A stretch of 11,066 nt of DNA, from assembly GCA_002450905.1 (NCBI GenBank), contig DKAT01000121.1, positions 1 to 11,066 of the forward strand, given 5' to 3'. This document shows, in pieces, positions 7,791-11,066 of the stretch; position 1 is the first letter of the stretch, and every line of letters begins with the position of its first letter. The position numbers and the translations under genes were made by a program. The notes beneath the pieces are model-generated. The model did no database searches. It saw only the letters and a program-made list of their open reading frames with translations, and was not told the origin of the DNA. This DNA is from Spirochaetia bacterium UBA6919. GTDB lineage: Bacteria; Spirochaetota; UBA6919.

Positions 7791-8896
7791 GAATATTTTA
7801 CTTACCTGATCTTGGAGAAGGATTACCAGATGCTGAAATTATCGAATGGTACATTAATGAAGGGGATATTGTTGAAATTGATCAAATCCTTGTTAGCTTA
7901 GAAACAGCAAAAGCAACAATTGATATTCCAAGTCCCTATTCTGGATCAATACTAAAATTATATGGAAAGCCTCATGATATTATTCAAACAGGAGAACCTC
8001 TCATATCATTCGATGGAGAAGAAACTCATACTCAAACAAAAGATACTGGCACTGTTGTAGGAGAGATTCAACAAGGAAATACAATTATTCAAGAATCCCC
8101 TACTGGTATCCATTCACAAACTTTACGCGACAATATCAAAGCATTACCTGCAGTTCGTGCACTAGCAAAGAAACTCAATGTCGATCTAAAGAATGTAATA
8201 CCCTCAGGTCCAAATGGTTCCATAACCGGTGAAGATGTAAAAAATGCTTCCCATAAAGATGAATCATCACTCATAATTCTTCAAGGTGTGCGTAGAGCGA
8301 TGGCAATCAGTATGCAGAAGATATATTCTGGTGTAGTCCATGCAACCATAATGGATGATGCAGACATCAATCACTGGAAGGAACACGACGATTTTACATT
8401 ACATCTTATTAAAGTAATCATCAAGGCTTGCCAGGCTGAACCTAATCTAAATGCCCACTACGATCACGATTCCTTATCCCTTAAATTATTCAAGGAGATA
8501 AATCTTGGCTTAGCAATAGATACTAAAGAAGGTCTCTTTGTTCCTGTATTAAAAGATATTGCAAATCGATCCCCAGAAGAACTCAGGAATCAGATTAATA
8601 TTTTTAAGCAAAAAGCATTAAATCAATCATTTAAGCAGGAAGAACTTCAAGAATCTACTATAGCTCTATCAAATTATGGTACAATGGCAGGACGTTATGC
8701 AACACCAGTAATCACACCACCTAAAGTCGCAATTATAGGAATAGGAAGTGCAAGAAAAGCAGTTGTACCTGTTGATGATGTTCCAGCAGTACATAAAATC
8801 CTTCCCATTTCCCTAACCTTTGACCATAGACCCCTAACTGGAGGTGAGTCAGCAAGATTCTTACTCGCATTGAAAAACGAGATTGAAAAAAAATAA
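7787..8896 (+). CDS. bkdB: Lipoyl-bearing dihydrolipoamide acyltransferase E2 of the 2-oxoacid dehydrogenase complex
   Basis: This 369-residue core subunit receives the acyl group from E1 on a lipoyl lysine and moves it to CoA. One lipoyl domain spans about 1-77, with the attachment lysine Lys42 in ETAKA (39-43), where ETDKA is the common form. A hydrophilic linker leads to the E1/E3-binding domain (about 119-153: LPAVRALAKKLNVDL then GPNGSITGEDV). The catalytic domain runs from about 163 to the end, with ALSNYG (293-298) and FDHRPLTGG (345-353). His347 is the catalytic histidine, but the usual Asp of HxxxDG is Thr351. The start overlaps E1 beta by 4 bases (ATGA), with GGAG (7778-7781) 5 bases upstream. 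Having a single lipoyl domain is usual for branched-chain E2s. The substrate is inferred from the neighbours. Confidence 0.9.
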   Translation: MRIFYLPDLGEGLPDAEIIEWYINEGDIVEIDQILVSLETAKATIDIPSPYSGSILKLYGKPHDIIQTGEPLISFDGEETHTQTKDTGTVVGEIQQGNTIIQESPTGIHSQTLRDNIKALPAVRALAKKLNVDLKNVIPSGPNGSITGEDVKNASHKDESSLIILQGVRRAMAISMQKIYSGVVHATIMDDADINHWKEHDDFTLHLIKVIIKACQAEPNLNAHYDHDSLSLKLFKEINLGLAIDTKEGLFVPVLKDIANRSPEELRNQINIFKQKALNQSFKQEELQESTIALSNYGTMAGRYATPVITPPKVAIIGIGSARKAVVPVDDVPAVHKILPISLTFDHRPLTGGESARFLLALKNEIEKK

Positions 8897-8900
8897 CTCA

Positions 8901-8907
8901 AAGGAGG
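8901..8907 (+). promoter_or_regulatory. Strong Shine-Dalgarno AAGGAGG of the leucine dehydrogenase gene
   Basis: AAGGAGG lies 4 bases before the ATG at 8912 and is the only near-consensus ribosome binding site in the window. It shows that the host uses anti-Shine-Dalgarno pairing, in contrast to icmF and the acuI-like gene, which lack such a site. It fixes the start of the dehydrogenase and suggests relatively high translation within the operon. Confidence 0.85.
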
Positions 8908-8911
8908 CTAT

Positions 8912-10018
8912 ATGTATAATTTTGAATTATCTGATGAGTTAGGACCTGATAAAATTATCCATATTTATAATCCTAAAACAAAACTTAAAGCTATTCTCGT
9001 TATAGATAATGTATCCATGGGTCCATCAATTGGTGGTATTCGAATGGTACAAGATATCAGTGTTGAAGAATGTTTCAAGCTTGCAAGATCAATGACTTTT
9101 AAAAATGCAGCCGCTGGACTTATTCATGGGGGTGGAAAATCAATGATAATGGGTGATTCAAATCTACCTCTAAAAGAAAAAGAAATTCTTATAAGATCAT
9201 TTGCTAAAGCTATAAAGGATATCAAAGATTATATTCCAGGTCCCGACATGGGAACAAATGAAATATGTATGGCATGGATCAAAGATGAGATCAATAGAAG
9301 CGTTGGTTTACCCCGCGATATCGGTGGAATCCCTCTAGACGAAATAGGGGCTACGGCTTATGGTCTGTCCGTTGCAATTGATGTCTCCAAAGATTTTGCT
9401 CATATAAATTTAAATGAGGCAACAATAGTTATTCAGGGATTTGGGTCAGTAGGAAAGCACGCTGCAATATTCCTAAAAAATATGGGGTCTAAAATTATAG
9501 CCGTCTCAGACTCCTCAGTCTGTGTATATAATTCTAAAGGCCTTGATGTTGAACAAATTATTAATCATAAGAACAAAACAGGATCTTTGAAAAACTATCA
9601 AAATGCCCAGATCCTTGATCGGGAGAAGATTATAGAAATCAAATGCGATATCCTAATCCCTGCTGCCAGACCTGATGTAATAAATACTTCCAATATAAAT
9701 AAATTAAATACAAAACTAATCGCCCCGGGAGCCAATATTCCTATGTCTGCAGAAATCGAAGAAAAATTGTTTAGTCAGGGGATAATGGTACTCCCCGATT
9801 TCATTGTCAATGCAGGAGGTGTAATTTGTGCAGCGGTAGAATATGCAGGTGGCACAAAAAATATAGCCATCAACACCATAGAAGAGAAGATCAGATCAAA
9901 TATTCAGGAAGTTTTAATCCAATCGAACGAAAAGAAATTATCTCCTCGTAAAATAGCTCTCGACTTAGTCAATAAGAAAATTAAAACCGCTATGTCATAT
10001 AAATTAAATTATAAATAA
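8912..10018 (+). CDS. Leucine/valine dehydrogenase-like amino acid dehydrogenase (Glu/Leu/Phe/Val family)
   Basis: This 368-residue cytoplasmic enzyme should oxidatively deaminate an amino acid to its 2-oxoacid with a pyridine nucleotide. The catalytic lysines Lys64 (MTFK) and Lys76 (GGGKS) and the acidic residue Asp112 (PGPDMGT) are in place. GFGSVG (176-181) is the nucleotide-binding turn, with Asp200 (AVSD) at the end of the second strand, which suggests NAD. In GPSIGGIRM (37-45), Ile40 replaces the lysine that glutamate dehydrogenases use to hold the side-chain carboxylate (GPxKGG). LeuDH has a hydrophobic residue there, so a branched-chain substrate is likely. Some text (DYIPGPDMGT, GFGSVG, AVSDSS) is nevertheless closer to glutamate dehydrogenase style. 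It lies 15 bases after E2 behind a strong ribosome binding site and feeds 2-oxoacids to that complex. Phenylalanine or valine preference cannot be separated from leucine. Confidence 0.86.
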   Translation: MYNFELSDELGPDKIIHIYNPKTKLKAILVIDNVSMGPSIGGIRMVQDISVEECFKLARSMTFKNAAAGLIHGGGKSMIMGDSNLPLKEKEILIRSFAKAIKDIKDYIPGPDMGTNEICMAWIKDEINRSVGLPRDIGGIPLDEIGATAYGLSVAIDVSKDFAHINLNEATIVIQGFGSVGKHAAIFLKNMGSKIIAVSDSSVCVYNSKGLDVEQIINHKNKTGSLKNYQNAQILDREKIIEIKCDILIPAARPDVINTSNINKLNTKLIAPGANIPMSAEIEEKLFSQGIMVLPDFIVNAGGVICAAVEYAGGTKNIAINTIEEKIRSNIQEVLIQSNEKKLSPRKIALDLVNKKIKTAMSYKLNYK

Positions 10019-10037
10019 TAGTTCGCATTGAGGTCTT

Positions 10038-11066
10038 ATGAATTTCGAATTTAATGATGATCAAAAATTAATCCAACAAACCGTTAAACAATTCGTTAAG
10101 GACAATGTCCTACCAAACTCATCTGATTGGGATGAAACAGAACAACTCCCAAAAGATGTTCTGTATGAAGCATTTGATCTGGGTTTAATGGGAATTATGA
10201 CAAGTCCTGATTATGGAGGCAGTGGACTTGACTATCTTTCACTAGCCCTTGTCATAGAGGAACTCGCTAAAGGGGATGGATCACTAGCCCTCACAGTTGC
10301 AGTCCAAAATAGTTTAGCCATAGGACATATAGAAAAATTCGGTACAAACGAACAAAAAAAAATATATCTACCGCAATTGATTCAGGGGAAAAAAATAGGC
10401 GGTTGGGCTCTCACAGAACCCGATTCGGGTTCAGACTCCAGTTCATTAAAGACCAGAGCAATAAAACAAGGTGATTCATGGCGATTAAACGGAGCCAAAA
10501 CATTTATCACAAATGCCACTACAGGAGATATCTTTATTATTATGACTTTAACAGACCCAGAAAAAAAACAAAGGGGTATTACGTCATTTATTGTAGAGAA
10601 AGGAGATCCAGGGTTTACATCTGGTAAGAAATTTAAAAAAATGGGTATGAGAGCCTCAGATACAGGAGAACTCATTATAAAAGACCTGTCTATCCCTGAT
10701 TCACGAAGACTAGGTGAAATAAATAATGGATTTATAAACGCCATGTCTATTCTGGATAAGGGAAGAATTGGCATCGCCTCGCTATCGATTGGACTGGCAC
10801 AAGCAGCATTGGAGGATACTTTAAATTATGTCAATGTCAGACAAACCTTCGGAAAATTACTTAAAGATCACGATATGATTAAATCCATGATATCAGACAT
10901 GGCAACTGAAATTGAAGCCTCAAAAATGCTTATATATAAGGCATGTGCTACAGCACAACAAGGAAAATCTTTTTCATTAGAAGCATCCATGGCAAAATTA
11001 TATGCCTCTGAAACAGCAACACGTGTCTGCAACAATGCATTACAAATCCATGGAGGATATGGTTAT
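10038..11066 (+). CDS. Acyl-CoA dehydrogenase, C-terminus cut by the window edge
   Basis: The open frame runs from ATG at 10038 through the last base (343 codons, no stop), of an expected total near 380. It is an FAD enzyme that makes a 2,3-double bond in an acyl-CoA and passes electrons to ETF. Visible family text includes LTEPDSGSD, FITNATTGD, KKMGMRASDTGEL, LDKGRIGIAS, RQTFGK and a final QIHGGYGY. The catalytic glutamate of the short/branched-chain class lies beyond the edge, in the YEGT segment. The alternative glutamate position used by isovaleryl-CoA dehydrogenase (LD.ER) reads DKGR here, arguing against that enzyme. GAGG (10030-10033), 4 bases before the ATG, supports the start, 19 bases after the dehydrogenase. 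Isobutyryl-, 2-methylbutyryl- or butyryl-CoA are plausible substrates. Confidence 0.9.
   Translation, partial: MNFEFNDDQKLIQQTVKQFVKDNVLPNSSDWDETEQLPKDVLYEAFDLGLMGIMTSPDYGGSGLDYLSLALVIEELAKGDGSLALTVAVQNSLAIGHIEKFGTNEQKKIYLPQLIQGKKIGGWALTEPDSGSDSSSLKTRAIKQGDSWRLNGAKTFITNATTGDIFIIMTLTDPEKKQRGITSFIVEKGDPGFTSGKKFKKMGMRASDTGELIIKDLSIPDSRRLGEINNGFINAMSILDKGRIGIASLSIGLAQAALEDTLNYVNVRQTFGKLLKDHDMIKSMISDMATEIEASKMLIYKACATAQQGKSFSLEASMAKLYASETATRVCNNALQIHGGYGY

Noticed and set aside
10382..10774. 130-codon open frame on the minus strand
   Set aside because: It lies entirely inside the acyl-CoA dehydrogenase gene, whose protein is clearly conserved in the plus frame. The antisense translation resembles no family I know.

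Overview
The window is an AT-rich bacterial segment (roughly one third G+C by eye, not counted) holding one metabolic neighbourhood: branched-chain amino acid breakdown, with the handling of its short acyl-CoA products. I see no phage, transposon, CRISPR, tRNA or rRNA signal. The host looks like a heterotrophic bacterium, probably Gram-negative, but I cannot fix the phylum. The E1/E2 proteins recall the 'PdhA/PdhB/PdhC plus leucine dehydrogenase' sets I remember from Legionella and Coxiella relatives. The fused mutase IcmF is not something I associate with that group.

Layout: on the minus strand, 37-3384 encodes a full-length fused isobutyryl-CoA mutase (IcmF). A 115-bp AT-rich divergent control region (3385-3499) separates it from the plus-strand genes. 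These are an acryloyl-CoA reductase-like enzyme (AcuI/YhdH family, 3500-4501), a 91-bp gap, then a tight gene string: a methylcitrate-synthase-like citrate synthase (4593-5735), 2-oxoacid dehydrogenase E1 alpha (5747-6817), E1 beta (6810-7790), lipoyl E2 (7787-8896), a leucine-dehydrogenase-like enzyme (8912-10018) and an acyl-CoA dehydrogenase cut by the right edge (10038-11066). Gaps in this string are 11, -8, -4, 15 and 19 bp, so it is very probably one operon.

How the genes fit together (inference): the amino acid dehydrogenase removes the amino group from Val/Leu/Ile, and E1-E2 converts the 2-oxoacids to isobutyryl-, isovaleryl- and 2-methylbutyryl-CoA. The acyl-CoA dehydrogenase starts their oxidation. 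IcmF can instead turn isobutyryl-CoA into n-butyryl-CoA, sending valine carbon through ordinary beta-oxidation to acetyl-CoA. Propionyl-CoA from isoleucine, or from acryloyl-CoA via the AcuI-like reductase, can be condensed with oxaloacetate by the citrate/methylcitrate synthase. No E3 (lipoamide dehydrogenase) and no methylcitrate dehydratase or lyase is visible here.

The most interesting non-coding signal is the icmF/acuI intergenic region. It carries a near-perfect mirror-image pair of promoter-like blocks and a short TetR-operator-like palindrome. Part of it recurs (16 of 18 bases) upstream of the citrate synthase gene, which suggests one regulator for all three transcription units. Nothing here looks like a wholly unknown system. 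The novelty, if any, lies in this combination of enzymes and their common control.
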